From positions 32,114,055-32,178,054 of the forward strand of contig NC_057762.1 of the NCBI RefSeq assembly GCF_010389155.1: a DNA stretch of 64,000 nucleotides. Direction: 5' to 3'. This DNA comes from Erigeron canadensis (Eukaryota; Streptophyta; Magnoliopsida; Asterales; Asteraceae). A program made the position numbers and the translations under genes. The notes beneath the pieces are model-generated. The model worked only from the letters and a program-made list of their open reading frames with translations. It had not been told where the DNA came from and searched no databases. Of the stretch, positions 1 through 12,492 are shown in pieces (positions within the stretch are counted from its first letter, which is position 1; the number at the start of each line of letters is the position of its first letter).

Positions 1-3000
1 TCTGATGCAGTTGGGATTGATGAAGAAAACCAAGTGTCAACTACAGAAGGTCGCCAGATCGCGTATGATTATCTTGTAATTGCCACAGGTCATATGCGTA
101 CCCATTGTGTGACTAAAGCTGACCGGCTCAGGCAGTTTGAAGCAGGTAATGTTTGGAAACTTTGGCAGCCTTGTTAAAGCCTAATTCAACAAAAAGTGTT
201 TTAGTCGGTTAATCTTCCTCACCCTGTTTTGGTTGTACTAGATCGATCCATTTTAACCCGATCCCAACTAACCAGTTACCCAACAAACACATCTTGCCAT
301 TTCAAAAAATTAAAATAAAATTGCCAATAGATAGATCTATGATTTGTCATTAATGAGATGTATTATAGGCTTTTGGCTAATAGTCAAACATTTCCATTAA
401 TTTATGTGGCGGTTAAGCCTTTCTTTTGTTGAACTTAAAATTGTAACCAACTAACCATGCATTCGTCTCATTAGCAGAGATAAATATATTGTGAAAAATT
501 TTCGCACTCTGTGCTATATACGATCTTGACCTTGCAAACTATTTCAAAATTTGGAATCAAGGCTACATATAAAGTGTTTCAAGTTAACCACTTTTAATTC
601 TTTCATATATGTATATATGGCAGTCCGGGTAAACATGTAATATGTGCACTTAGTATTATATAAGTAGTTGATCCAGGTATATTATTTAAGAACTTTTCAT
701 TAATTTTACTGCATAAGGTTGTATTCTGATTTTCCATTAGGTCATTAACTAACAAACATGATATTCTTCTGCAGATCATGAAAAGATCAAAGCTTCTGAT
801 ACAATATTGATAGTTGGAGGGGGCCCTACTGGTGTTGAACTTGCAGGAGAAATTATAGTTGATTTTCCCACCAAAAAGGTGAAGCTGGTCCACCGGGGTT
901 CAAAATTACTGGAGTTCATTGGTGAGGCAGCTGGTAAAAAGGCTCTCGAATGGTTAACTGCCAGAAAGGTCGAGGTTATTTTAGGTCAATCTGTGGATTT
1001 GGACTCCAGCTCTGATGGTGCTTATCAAACATCCAGTGGAGAAACCATCGTGGCCGATTGTCATTTTAAATGCACAAGTGATCCGATTGGCACGTCGTGG
1101 CTTAAGGAGACTATTCTCAAGGATAGTTTGGATGATCGTGGGCTGTTAATGGTTGATGCAAACTTGAGGGTCAAGGGTTTTGGCAATATCTTTGCTATCG
1201 GGGATGTCACTGACATTGCAGTAAGTTATCTCCTTTATGCATTATCTGTTTATCTATTGCTTCTTTGGCACATAAGTCATGCATTTTGATAATATTATGG
1301 TACAGAGGTGTCATTTGTGACCCATCTACTCATGAACGCAATTCAGGGTATGTTTTGTCTCTACTGGGTCAACAAAAAATAGGTTTAATGGGAACGAGCA
1401 AATGGATTGAATGGGCCAAAAATCTACTAAAGTCTATTTTTATCGAATAAATCCTTTATAAATCATTTTATTTAGTATTGAAAAAAAATTGAATTTGGTG
1501 TCCCAAAACTGACCTGCTTTGATTTGTTACACAACCGTTTGACCCACCCAAAATTATCACCACTCAAAAAAATTGAAATCTTTGGCGTTTGACTTAATTG
1601 GTTATACAAACGAAATAGTTCAATATATGGGTATGGGTATGGGTATGGGGTGTGTTTATGTATGCAAGGAGAATGAAGATGGGATTGTGAGTGCTATTTT
1701 TAGAAGATATAGGGGTGTATTCATAAGATGTATGAAAATAGTTCAAACAATCTTATTGTTGGAGCTTTCTCTTATTCCTGAGTATATGTTATGCATAGAC
1801 GACTACCTTTACATACATTCATAGGCACTGCAGAGCTTATTTTGGTTAATATTTTTAGGGCTACAACATGTCGAAACTTCTATAGAGTAATTTCGGATTG
1901 ATAGAGTCGAACTTTTTTGAGTTCAAGTTTGAATACAACAACAAATTCCAAAGATGTAACAAGGCGTACTGGACTTTTTAAGTTCTTAACTTGCACTTCT
2001 ACCACACTTTATGAACCCTATAATTGTCTTTGTATCGTTCAGTTTTGATCCTTGCTTAATTAAACATAGTTTTTATAGAAAACGCTTGGTTTCTAGTCAT
2101 GTTGGTCATTTACAAGTTTTATGCAGTCGTATACAAGATTAGTGTCAAGGAACATTTACATATTGTTGTGAATACCATTTAGCTGGGCACATATATAAGA
2201 TGGAAGCTCTTAAGTAGATCCTTGAAATTTGTTTGTTATTAGAGCTAAGAAAGGTAGCAGGTGTGGTCACGCCCTCCAAGTTGTACTTTTTGTAGAAGTG
2301 TTTAATGCTATATAAGTAAAGAAAAGTTAATACAGAGTTTCAACTCCACCATAAAATATATTCAATTCTAAATTTCTCGACCCTTGTAGATTTTCTAGCT
2401 TTTGATTGTTATATTTAGAGGTGGACATATGGATAATTTGGGATATGCCACATCTCAAGCGGGTCAAATTAAAAAAGAAATGCCTAAAAATTGGTTTATC
2501 AAAATTTACCCAAAGTGTACTCTTAATGCACAAAACCTCCGATGGTTTTATCAAAGTAGATTTTTACTGAAATAATGTAACATCTTTAATCATATCCAGC
2601 ATGCTAATTATGCAGACAGAAATTAAAGATTTGGGCACAAATGTTCTGAGTCTGTACTCATTTTGATATGTTCCCCAACCCAACGTACATGTCCATTTGC
2701 TACCTTTCGGCCTATTATGTAGTAGATTTGCTTTTCTTATTCTTGGTCTTTTTTTGCAACAACCTTCATTTCTTTGCTTTCTTTATCTGCTTTTTGAAAT
2801 GACACAATGTGATTCTCTAGGAACTAAAACAAGGATATATAGCACAAAAGCATGCTTTGGTGGTTGCCAACAACTTGAAGCTTCTAATCAATGGAGATGA
2901 TGAGAGGAAATTGGTCAAATACACTCCCGCCTCACCATTGGCAATTGTGTCATTGGGGAGACGAGAGGGCCTAGCATATGTATGGTGTGTAACAATCATT

Positions 3001-3078
3001 GGACGGATCCCTGGTATGCTTAAATCCAAGGACCTGTTTGTTGGAAAAACAAGGAAGCAACTCGGGCTAAAAGGTTGA
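1..3078 (+). CDS. AIF/FSP1-type FAD-dependent NAD(P)H oxidoreductase, 5' partial
   Basis: This is the C-terminal part (about 282 residues) of a pyridine-nucleotide-disulfide oxidoreductase like plant homologues of apoptosis-inducing factor 2/FSP1. Exons are 1-145, 775-1220 and 2821-3078. All joins keep frame at GT-AG sites and the stop is TGA at 3076-3078. The first exon has the Y-D-Y-L-V-I-A-T-G strand typical of the FAD domain. Exon 2 has the NAD(P)H-binding glycine loop V-G-G-G-P-T-G-V-E-L-A-G and ends near G-N-I-F-A-I-G-D-V, the second FAD contact. The final exon has the family tail ending L-F-V-G-K-T-R-K-Q-L-G-L-K-G. The N-terminal FAD GxGxxG motif must lie left of the window. Family members reduce quinones or other acceptors using NAD(P)H, and some act at membranes; the substrate here is unknown. 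Intron 2 (1221-2820) is large and carries a GGGTAT microsatellite near 1629-1650. The fold and family are secure; the exact role is not. Confidence 0.9.
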
Positions 3079-3247
3079 TTTTTAATTTTTACGATTGATT
3101 GATTTGTGCACAACTTGGCGCTTTTGAGTCTTTATACCAACCTAGTTGGTTCAGGTCAAAAGGCCATTTATGTAATTGAGATTCTTTCAAATTCTGTTGA
3201 ATGCTAAAGTGTGAATATGAAAAGCTTTGGTATTGTTTGATAACTAG

Positions 3248-3755
3248 GATTAAAAGCCCGCGCTTCGCTGCGGGGTAGATTGAATTAGTTGCTTACGTTA
3301 ATTTTGATTTGATGAGAATTAAGAAAATCTTTTGTGCATTGTGATGAAAATTAAGACCTGTTATATACATTTTCTTCCCCTTAATGCATAATCATAATGT
3401 GTAAATTTAGATAAACAAAATTTGAAGAACAAATATGGTTGATTTTTTGAAAGGTGGATTTCGCTGAAAATTTCGTATCATAATTCGATAGTGAAATGTT
3501 TAGTATACGTTGTCTTAACCGTATAAGCGCTAGAGAACTCCTTCGAAGTAGAAATGCCTATTTCAAATACACGATGGAGTGAAAAACCCCTACTAATCCG
3601 CCCGAAGTCACGATGATTAATAGGGGTAAACCCTACTCATAAATTAGTTAGTATCAACTATCAACAATTGTTAAATACTCCGTGACTTACAACTTAATAT
3701 GCTTATATTAATTAAATCAAACATTTAAATGAATGTTTATATATATAATAATAGA
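3248..3755 (-). mobile_element. Probable small non-autonomous Helitron, reverse orientation
   Basis: At 3248 the plus strand reads A-CTAG followed by a GC-rich hairpin at about 3258-3280 (CCCGCGC...GCGGGG). On the minus strand this is a hairpin followed by CTAG then T, the classic Helitron 3' end. A TC-starting A+T-rich end, resembling other Helitron 5' ends in this window, can be placed at about 3755, giving an element of roughly 0.5 kb. Within it, 3470-3640 matches a SINE-like repeat also found at 21.8-22.0 kb. There is no coding capacity. The 3' end is convincing; the 5' end is a guess. Confidence 0.5.
3470..3640 (-). repeat. Dispersed SINE-like repeat body
   Basis: The reverse complement of this stretch aligns closely with 21836-22012. 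It shares the blocks AATTTCGTATC, ACTTCGAAGTA/ACTCGAAGTA, TCTATTTCAAATAC and the ATTAATAGGGGTAAACCCT region. The copy at 21.7 kb has a tRNA-like box B upstream, which suggests a tRNA-derived SINE whose body is seen here without its head. Confidence 0.55.
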
Positions 3756-4315
3756 ATAAACAATAAACAATTGTTATGAAATTTTCTATCATATGTCAAA
3801 GAATTTTGCTTTTCAAACACTGATAATAGCGTTTCTTTTTTTCATGTGCAGGATCTCTAGCTAGCTCTTCCTATCCCTCATTGATGTAAGACTATCTATT
3901 TGCATAGCATCAAGTTTATCCTGCAACCTTACGGTTTGTCATCATCAAGAACATCAGCTTTCCTTATGCATCACCCAGGCGTTGCTGACTTGCTGCCTTC
4001 GCAGATACACATACTAAGATACAATAATCTAAGTTGTTATAATATTAGTATTAATATATCTGGAAATTTGCCTATTAATATGAAATTTATTATACTTGAA
4101 ATCAAATTGATGAAGAGGTTGTTGGTATTTACAGATCATCATGGACCTACTGAGGTTGGTTTGTGGAAAGATTCAATGAGTCCCTTCTAGTGGAACGAAA
4201 AGTACCTTAGTTAACTTTACGTTTAGTCGATGAACGCGGTTGGCGTAAATGGGTGGCGTTCACCGGAAGTGGGTGTATTCTTTTTGTAAGTATATGTATA
4301 TACTCATTGTAAAAT

Positions 4316-4357
<42 letters not shown>

Positions 4358-6704
4358 TAAATTTAAATTGGGTTCAATCCATTACGTTATATGTTATTTG
4401 AATTTGATACGTGTAAGTTTGTAAGTGGGCAAGCAATTAAGAGACATGTTTGCTAGCATTGACGTGTTGTACTTCATGCTTGTGGCCTTGTAATTTTAGC
4501 TACTGATAGTACTCACATATATATCAGAAGTTGTACATGTTGCATGAAAATATGTAAGGGGCAAGATGTAAAGCAACTAAAAGTTTGCCGTGACAAATAA
4601 ATAGTCCAAAATTCACTGTACTTTTCACACGTGTAACACTATAGAACCAACTAAGAGAAACTAAGCCAACCAGAAATCCAACTAAGCAAACTAAAGTTTA
4701 CTGTAGTAGTTGTAATTGGAATTGTTATATATATAATGATTACTTGTATTATTACTCTCACCGATGTTTCTTAAATTTCGAAGTTACCAACTCTGCCATG
4801 GTCCACATAGTGCCGATTATTGGCACTTTGACAAAATTTTTGACCAATAAGATTATGCCATGTAGCTATGAAATTTTTTTTACCAAAACTTGCCATTGGT
4901 TGCCAAATTTGAAGGTATGGGAGATAAAAGTTAGCGATCGACAAGTTGTATACATTGACTTTTAATACATAACTTTGTTGACATGTGGCAATGGCTTTCC
5001 CCATGTTCCTCATGCTCCCAACGTCTATTTCCATCGGCCAAATGTAGCCGATTCAACTTGCCGATGGAATTTGCCAAAACTTGCCGATGCATATGGTATA
5101 GCTTGCCAAAAAGTCGATGCTAGCCGATTCACCTTAGCGATAAAACTTGCCGACTATACCTTTGCCCCTAATAGTTACATTGTTACCTTGTACTCATACA
5201 CAACTTATCTAAATTTACTTATGGACAATCACTGTAACTCTGGAAGTTCTAAAAAAGAAGTTCTTTTAAGTTATACTTAAGGTCTATGAAAAAAACAGAA
5301 GTTTTGGCAGCAATCCATTCGAGGGTATTTATTTAGAAGAAGATGTAATCAACATTCAACAGTATGGCTTAGTATTGGACTTTGGAGGGTACGTAACGAT
5401 TTAATGAACCGTGAAAAAGATAACGTTTTCGACTTGTGACATAAGTATGGATAGTACTCCTAACTTTGTGAGAATTTAAATTAGGCCAATTTATTATACT
5501 ACATAGAGCATATAAAAAACCAAAAAAAAGAGAGAAAAGGATCCATTTGTTGTCTCATAAATAAACAATAACGATGCAAATAGTGATAGTTACCATAATA
5601 GATATTAGATAGTGAGATTTGCCAAAAGACAAAATACGTATAATAACAAGAATTCGAAATTACATCTACCTCGAATGACATGTTTTGAACCAGAATATAT
5701 ACCATAGATTATAAGGTGAACTTAAGATATGTAACCCAAAGTAATACGAGTAAATATAACAAGGTAACATAAAACTAGAAAAAGTTATAAAATTTTTCTT
5801 GGATAGTCGATTCATTTCTTTTTTCAAACTACACACATTTTTGAATTGTTTAAACTTAATCATGAATTAATTCTTTATAAAAAGGTAGTGATATTTGTAT
5901 CATAACAAATGCTATCTACCACATATAAGCATTACTGACTTGTACAGTAAATAGTACATTGTAGTGAATCAATCAGAAGAAGTGGTACAATTACATTTTC
6001 CTTTAGAAAATGTTACGACTATGTCGAGAACCATAAAACGAAAGTGTACATTAGGAAACAAAAATGTATAGACTAATTCGAGGACCGGGATGATCAATTC
6101 GAGGATTGCAAGAGTAACTTGAGTCTATCTATAATTTCATATGGTCTTCACAAGTTTGCTTCAAATGAACTTAATATACATGTCAAGGATTTACGTTATT
6201 GCGTACGTGGTCTCTTGTGGACTTTTCACCCGTGTAGTATCCAAGTAAAACCAGAAAAGATTGTATTAATTCCTGTAACGTTTTAATGAGTCCAAATGCA
6301 ACTTTTAAATATTTTTCCATTTCGAAAAAAAAAAAGAGAAGATTTTGCTAGTAAAGTAGTAAAAGACTGTCAAATTGCATATGTTAAAAAAAATGATACC
6401 TTCTATGTAAAAAAACTCATTTTAAATTCAATGACAAAAAAGTGATAGGGTAGTTGGTAGTAACTTTACTAAAATTTCTAACATTCCATTCATCCAAGAA
6501 TTTTGAATTAGAAGACACTTTCTTTCATATAAAAACTAGAAACAAACATTTAAGGAAAAAAAAAACTAACAAGCAGATCCATCCGACATTGATTATACCT
6601 TTTTTTCCTTAAATTTTCTTTCTTAAAAGCTCCAAACATTTTAATAATTTGATTTTACCTTGGTACTTTTAAAAGTAAATTAAAAAGAAAAATAAAAATA
6701 AAAA
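3756..6704. other. Intergenic, no supported gene
   Basis: No gene is supported. It holds a 34-base T run at 4318-4351 and a patch at about 4790-5170 in which short TTGCC/GCCGAT words recur many times at irregular spacing, resembling a decayed minisatellite. Open frames here are short, lack splice support and match nothing I recognise. Confidence 0.6.
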
Positions 6705-9700
6705 ATGAAGAGAGTATTTGGCATTAACAAGAAAGATAAAGAACCTCCTCCTTCCATCAATGAAGCTTCTGATCGGGTACTTTTTTTTAATTTTATTTTA
6801 TCTTCTATCGATATCTGTTTTTTTATATATAAATATATATAGTTTTTCAATAATGTCACAAATTTGAAGTAGCAGCGCGCAAAATGTGAATGTGACTGAA
6901 TAGTGAATACTTTTCAGTAGTGGTGATGTAAAAATGAAAAGAATTGATCCTACCCTAGCTAGGATACATATATAGATAGATTGTAGTGACCAGGGTATTG
7001 GCTGGACCCGGACATAATCTGGTTAGACCGCTACAATGAGCCAAAAATGGCTCGCCATCTCGGGGTAACCCTTAGCTAAGTAAAAATAAAAAAGATAGAT
7101 GATTTGAACTTGAAAAACATTTGGTATGCGTTTAGGGTTTAGACAGGTTGTGTTACTAGTCCAGCCGTTTTGTGAAGTTACTATTGTAATCTTTATTAGC
7201 ATTGCTAGATTATCTATGCTAAAGTTGTTTTTTTTTTTGCCGTTTCAGTCTTTTAATGATTATTAAGTTATCTGTAGCTCTGGAATTTTATTTTGTACAT
7301 TCTTAAGTTTTTCGAGTATTAAATAGCGTGTCTAGTGTCTTTGTTCTAAATGTATATTAATAGACGTTTGGTTACTTTGTATTGCTTATTTAGATCAATA
7401 AAAGAGGAGAGTCGGTGGATGAGAAAATTAAGCGACTTGATGGGGAACTTGCCAGATATAAAGAACAGATCAAAAGAACCCGTCCTGGCCCTGCTCAAGA
7501 AGCTGTGAAAGCTCGGGCGATGAGAGTTCTCAAGCAGAAAAGAATGTAAGTCTTGGCACTAGATTTGAACACCTGGTTGCCAATGGACTACATTGTAGGC
7601 GTATATGGATTTGTGCAATCTCCAACTTTTAACTGATGGCTATAACCTTGACTTTTTTTTAGGTACGAAGGACAACGTGACATGCTATACAACCAAACTT
7701 TCAATCTAGATCAAGTGGCATTTGCTTCAGAGGGTATCAAAGATGCTCAACAAACAGTATGTTTTATAGTTTTGTTAAGTGAACTTGTTACTGTTAATCG
7801 TGAATTCTGTAGTTCTAAATGCTTGCTTTTATATATTTTGACCGAAGGTGGCAATTTTTTACCCATATATTTCTGAGTGGGACCTAATGAGTCAAACATG
7901 CTGCAACTTGCAAGTCCTCCTAAGTTATTTTAATGCTTACAACCTCCTAAATCACTAAATATCCAAAATCAGATTTAGTGTACTATCATAGTTTTGTAAT
8001 CATATTTAACGTACTAATTATAAAAATATAAGTAAAAATGGGAAAAGAAGTTTGTTGGCAACTTGAGCCTACCTTTTTTGACCTTTTACCCAACCCACCC
8101 ATTTGCCACGGATGAGCAACAGTATGTCTGAAATATCCCATGTCTTGAGTTCTATGTCTTGCTGTGGTGTTGGGAGTATCATATTTTCAATATACGTGGC
8201 CTTAGCTCGATATAGTTTGTTGTTTTGGGGTTCCATTGTTCACCTTGTTGTTAGCACCATGTAGTAAATAGTTCAAAGCATGCAGGGTGGAGCTTTTTCT
8301 GTCTTCTGATTGGAAATTGCTTTCTATCTCCATGTGGTAGTAAACCACCAATCTAATCTAGGGGAGGGAGTTTTCTTGAATATATGTGTCAATCATGCCT
8401 TTGCTTCCGTCAATTTTGAGACGGATCATCTTATTTATGTGAGCTGAACTTGAGGTCTTTGTTATTGATCGATTTTGTATGCCACAGATGTCAGCTCTTA
8501 AATCAGCAAACAAAGAGTTGAAAGGAATGATGAAGGCCGTCAAGATCCAAGAAATCGACGTTAGTGTAGACTTATGTTTTATAATTTCGTTTCCATACCC
8601 TCTGTATTTTTCTAAATTGTAATCCTTTTGGTCTATTCGTTTTAAGAATTTACAAGATGACATGGCGGACTTGATGGATGTTAGCAATGAAATACAAGAA
8701 TCTCTTGGTAGAAACTACAATGTGCCTGATGACATTGATGAAGAAGATCTCATGGGTGGTAAGTGTAAATTTATTACTGCCCTTTTACTAAAGTATTATC
8801 ACTTCTTCTCCTTTTAACTAGAGGGGGTAATATGGGTGGGTCATTTTGGTTAAATAAAGCATTTGGGTTTAAATGGTCATTTTTTAAGTAAGGGTCTAAA
8901 TGGGTCAAGTTAGAGTGACCTACAAGTGCCTTTTGTTTCCAATTAAAAAGATTAATGTGTCACTTGTGATTACACAAAATCAGAACCGCTACATAAATAT
9001 TCGAAAGTTCTGAAGAAAACAATGTTGGAGGTTACATACATTAAAAAGTTGACTTTGGGTGATTTCAAAGATTCACTTTCCGCTAACCTTTTTGATGTTG
9101 CTCATTTTACCCATTTGAGATTAAACGCAACTGAAATCGATCCATTCATATATAATAGGCCAAAATTACCACCTCAAGCTTTATATTTCTAATTACATTG
9201 GATAGAGCATGTACGCTTAGTAACAGTTACCAGTGAGCAAAAATGTAATTTTAGATAACTTGACAAAACACTGTCCCCAAAAATCCCATCACATCCTATT
9301 TTGGGTCATCAGAAAGGTTGATGTTTTTTTTTTTCTGGATAATTTACTTATATACCCATCTTCAGTCGGTTGCAAGATATCTGAGAGATTGATTGCGGGT
9401 GCCTGTTGTTCCAACATTATTCTGTTAAAGGTTTGGAGTAATTGTAGGTGTTGCATTATTATCAACGCATTAAGTTAGACTTTGCAATTTGATAACGAGG
9501 GGATAATAGGTTTATTTGTGGAAAGTAAGACCTGAAAAACCAAGAGTAAATGTAACTATGCTTCAATCCATCCAATTCATCTGGATGACTTGTTTCAAAA
9601 TGTATCCTTCGGGTTCAATGGTTATGCAGAACTTGATGCTCTGGAGGCAGATATGGGACTTGAAACTGAAAGTGAAGGGGTACCTTCATATCTTCAACCT

Positions 9701-10342
9701 GATAATGTAACCGATTTCAATGATGAACTCAATTTGCCTTCAGCTCCCAGTGGGCATGCATTACCGGCTCGAAAGGTTAGCAATCAGGTGAGTTTACAAA
9801 ACTTGTTATTCTTTTGAAGTAAAAGTGGAGCAATTCAGATCCATATGTGAATCAACGGTCAATTTGGGTTATACATTGCCATTAATCAGTCAAACGGGCA
9901 AACTCAAAAAGTTAGCCAAAATGCAAGCGGTTAAACAGCAGAAGTCACTCTAAAGTGTGTTTACAATACAAATCTTAAACTTCTCTAATAATTTTCTATT
10001 TTGAACATTTACCTCATTGTAAAATGTAGCTCTTTTATATATCTTATCAAAAACACCTCGCCAAGAATCGAGAATGTGTCATTTTTCCTGTTAAAGACAA
10101 GAAAAAAATGACAATGTTTGTGGGTCGACCCTTTCCTTTCATCAATCTGCTCAATCTAGTCATATGGTCCTGTCTAAGTTTTGAGAACAGTATTTTTGTC
10201 ATTCTGTTGTGCTCTCCCGACCCTTGCGCACTACAAACATCTGATGATGTTAACTTGGTTTCTTTGCATCTTGTTCAATGGTTTACAGGCGGAAGATGAA
10301 TTTGGTTTACCACCAGTCCCCCGTGCATCTCTACGTGGTTAG
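6705..10342 (+). CDS. VPS60: ESCRT-III subunit VPS60/CHMP5 (SNF7 family)
   Basis: The complete seven-exon gene encodes about 237 residues, the usual VPS60 length. Exons are 6705-6776, 7394-7545, 7663-7756, 8488-8559, 8647-8758, 9630-9787 and 10289-10342. Frame is kept at every GT-AG join and the stop is TAG. The protein opens [10 protein letters not shown], which is diagnostic for VPS60. A basic SNF7 helical core follows, containing R-G-E-S-V-D-E-K-I and [17 protein letters not shown]. The C-terminal half is acidic and ends [10 protein letters not shown]. In the known family VPS60 joins ESCRT-III filaments on endosomes and binds the VPS4 cofactor LIP5/VTA1, promoting VPS4-driven disassembly during multivesicular body formation. 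Introns contain dispersed GACCC/ACCCA repeats at 8826-8910 and 9845-9940. It appears intact. Confidence 0.96.
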
Positions 10343-12284
10343 GACTATAGAGGATTGTTAACTTCTATTGTTGGCTCTGTTTGGTTGATGCTTTAAGACC
10401 ATTGTAAGCACTATTATGCGGGCTTGTGACCATTATTACTTGCTGCAGTATTCTTTGATATGCACTTCACCTTTTAGAATTTTCGTTTTATGCACTTCAC
10501 CTCTATCATATTTTCTTCGCATTCTTTGTTCGTATATTATTTGTTCGTAATACAGAGATCGAAAATCCAACTTTATCATTTGACCCAGATGATCAATTGT
10601 TAACAGCTGGGCCATTTTTGTCACAAATATATCCTCCAAGAAAGACTTAATATATTTATAATCAATTAATTACAAAAGTTGATATTGTTTTAAAAGCGTT
10701 TTCTTCATATACTATGATAATGGCTCTGCAGTCTGCACGCTTAGAAAATTTACTTATCGTCTACATAAGCTCCAATGAATATTTTTAGATTATCGTAATA
10801 CAATTTTTGTGACAACAAAAATTAATAAAATATTTACATTTGTAGGGAACGTTATACTGAAAATAGATGGAACGGGGTTGCAAGAGGAATCACAAAGATC
10901 GGGTCGCGTGGAAATGTGACCAAATCAACAAAAATAAAAATAAAAACTCAATCTGGGAAAAGACTAATAAATATGAGCAGATGGCTTCGTTCATTTCTAA
11001 TTAAGATTTAGCACAAGAAGATCAAATATAAGTCGTTCAGTAAAATTTATTTCATCGTTCTAAAGTAATGAGCCTTTTCCATCTTAATTATAAACGAAAC
11101 CTTATACTCATCTACTTGCATTTTTAGGTTAATGTAAGGATTTTTCTATTCGGGTTACTCATGGAAGTTTGGTTCTTTTTATCTGAGATATATGTAGCTT
11201 AATCGGGGTATTTTGTGGCCGTTTCTAAAGCTCACAATCAACGTGAACCTTGTGCCTAATAAAATCCGAACTCATGATATCGATATCACAAGATATAGGA
11301 CATGCATGCCAAAATTCAAAATTCTAAGTCCCTGTATATATACAGTCCTTTTTCTTAGTCCTTTTTTCTTTTTCTTGTGCTTGTTTTATTTTTTTAATAG
11401 AGTTTCATCTCTATGATAAATTATTAGATGGTGTTAGAAAAAAAAGCTTTCTTTTTCATAAAATAGAACCCAAACTAGGTATGTCATTTGGGGGTTACAC
11501 AAGAAGACATTATGTTTATTGTATGGGGTTAATATTGACCTCTTTAAACTCCCTATATAAGATCTCGAGCATACTTGTATTTTTTATTTTCATTTTATTT
11601 TTATCTTTTGGAATTTGATCGAACATTCTAACTAAAGACCGTGAATTATATAGATTGGCAAAGTCAATAAATAATTTTTCACTCACTTTGAAATTCTTTA
11701 AATCAAAATAGCATATACATGTACTCTATTTGTTAAGAGATTACACAAGTACGGAGTTATTTTGATATTGTCTCAAAAGACGTTACGTTTATTACAAACA
11801 AATCAAAAGAAGAGTTATAATGCAATAATAACCACTAAATAGTCAATATAAAACGTTATCCCACTAAAACACAATAAGGAATTTTTTACTACCATCAAGA
11901 AATGGAAATTCTGATAAAATATAAACAGTTTAATTAAATAAGTTGCCCATATTCGGTAATTAAAACCAAAAATATCATCGTAAAAACAAAGACAATATAA
12001 CCCAAATAGTTGACATTCATAAAGATAAACAAAACACACCCAATAAAGTAAAAGAAAATCAAGAAAATCTCATAGGAACAAATTAATCAATCCCGCATTG
12101 TTGGCAGAAAGAAAAAATATGTACGTAAATGAAAATAAACCTTGTGGTAAGAAGAAAATGAAAAATTAAGTAATGATAAAAGGTTTCCATGAAACCGAAA
12201 TACAGATTCAAATGTGAATAAAATTATCCGTAAAAACATTACATATATATATCAATTGATTCAAATATGGAAAAAAGCTCTTTT
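10343..12284. other. Intergenic, A+T-rich, no supported gene
   Basis: This runs from the VPS60 3' side to the Copia element. I see no reading frame with splice support, no paired repeats and no RNA gene. Presumably it includes the VPS60 3' UTR in its first few hundred bases. Confidence 0.6.
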
Positions 12285-12492
12285 TGTTGTAAAACTGTAA
12301 AATAAAGAACATAAACAAAAACAAAAGATAAAGGAGAATCAAAAGTTATCTTCTTAATCTCATGAATACATGTATATATATAGATTACAACAATAGAGTT
12401 TCTTCCAAGAAAGCAATCTCCTAATAGATGATAAGATCTTTATATATCTGGTAAATAGGGTATGGACATCCATTCTATATTTATCCAAAACA
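12285..12492 (-). repeat. LTR (3' LTR of the minus-strand Copia element)
   Basis: It runs TGTTGT...AAAACA on the plus strand, so it has TG...CA ends on both strands. It matches 18174-18379 over nearly its whole length, including the blocks AAACTGTAAAATAAAGAACA and GATTACAACAATAGAGTTTC. It adjoins the purine tract at 12493-12501. Confidence 0.88.

Noticed and set aside
4744..5280. Overlapping frames of 73-101 codons
   Set aside because: Open on both strands over the TTGCC/GCCGAT word cluster, no known motifs and no splice support.
8358..8687. Minus-strand frame of 109 codons
   Set aside because: Antisense to VPS60 exons 4 and 5; no independent support.
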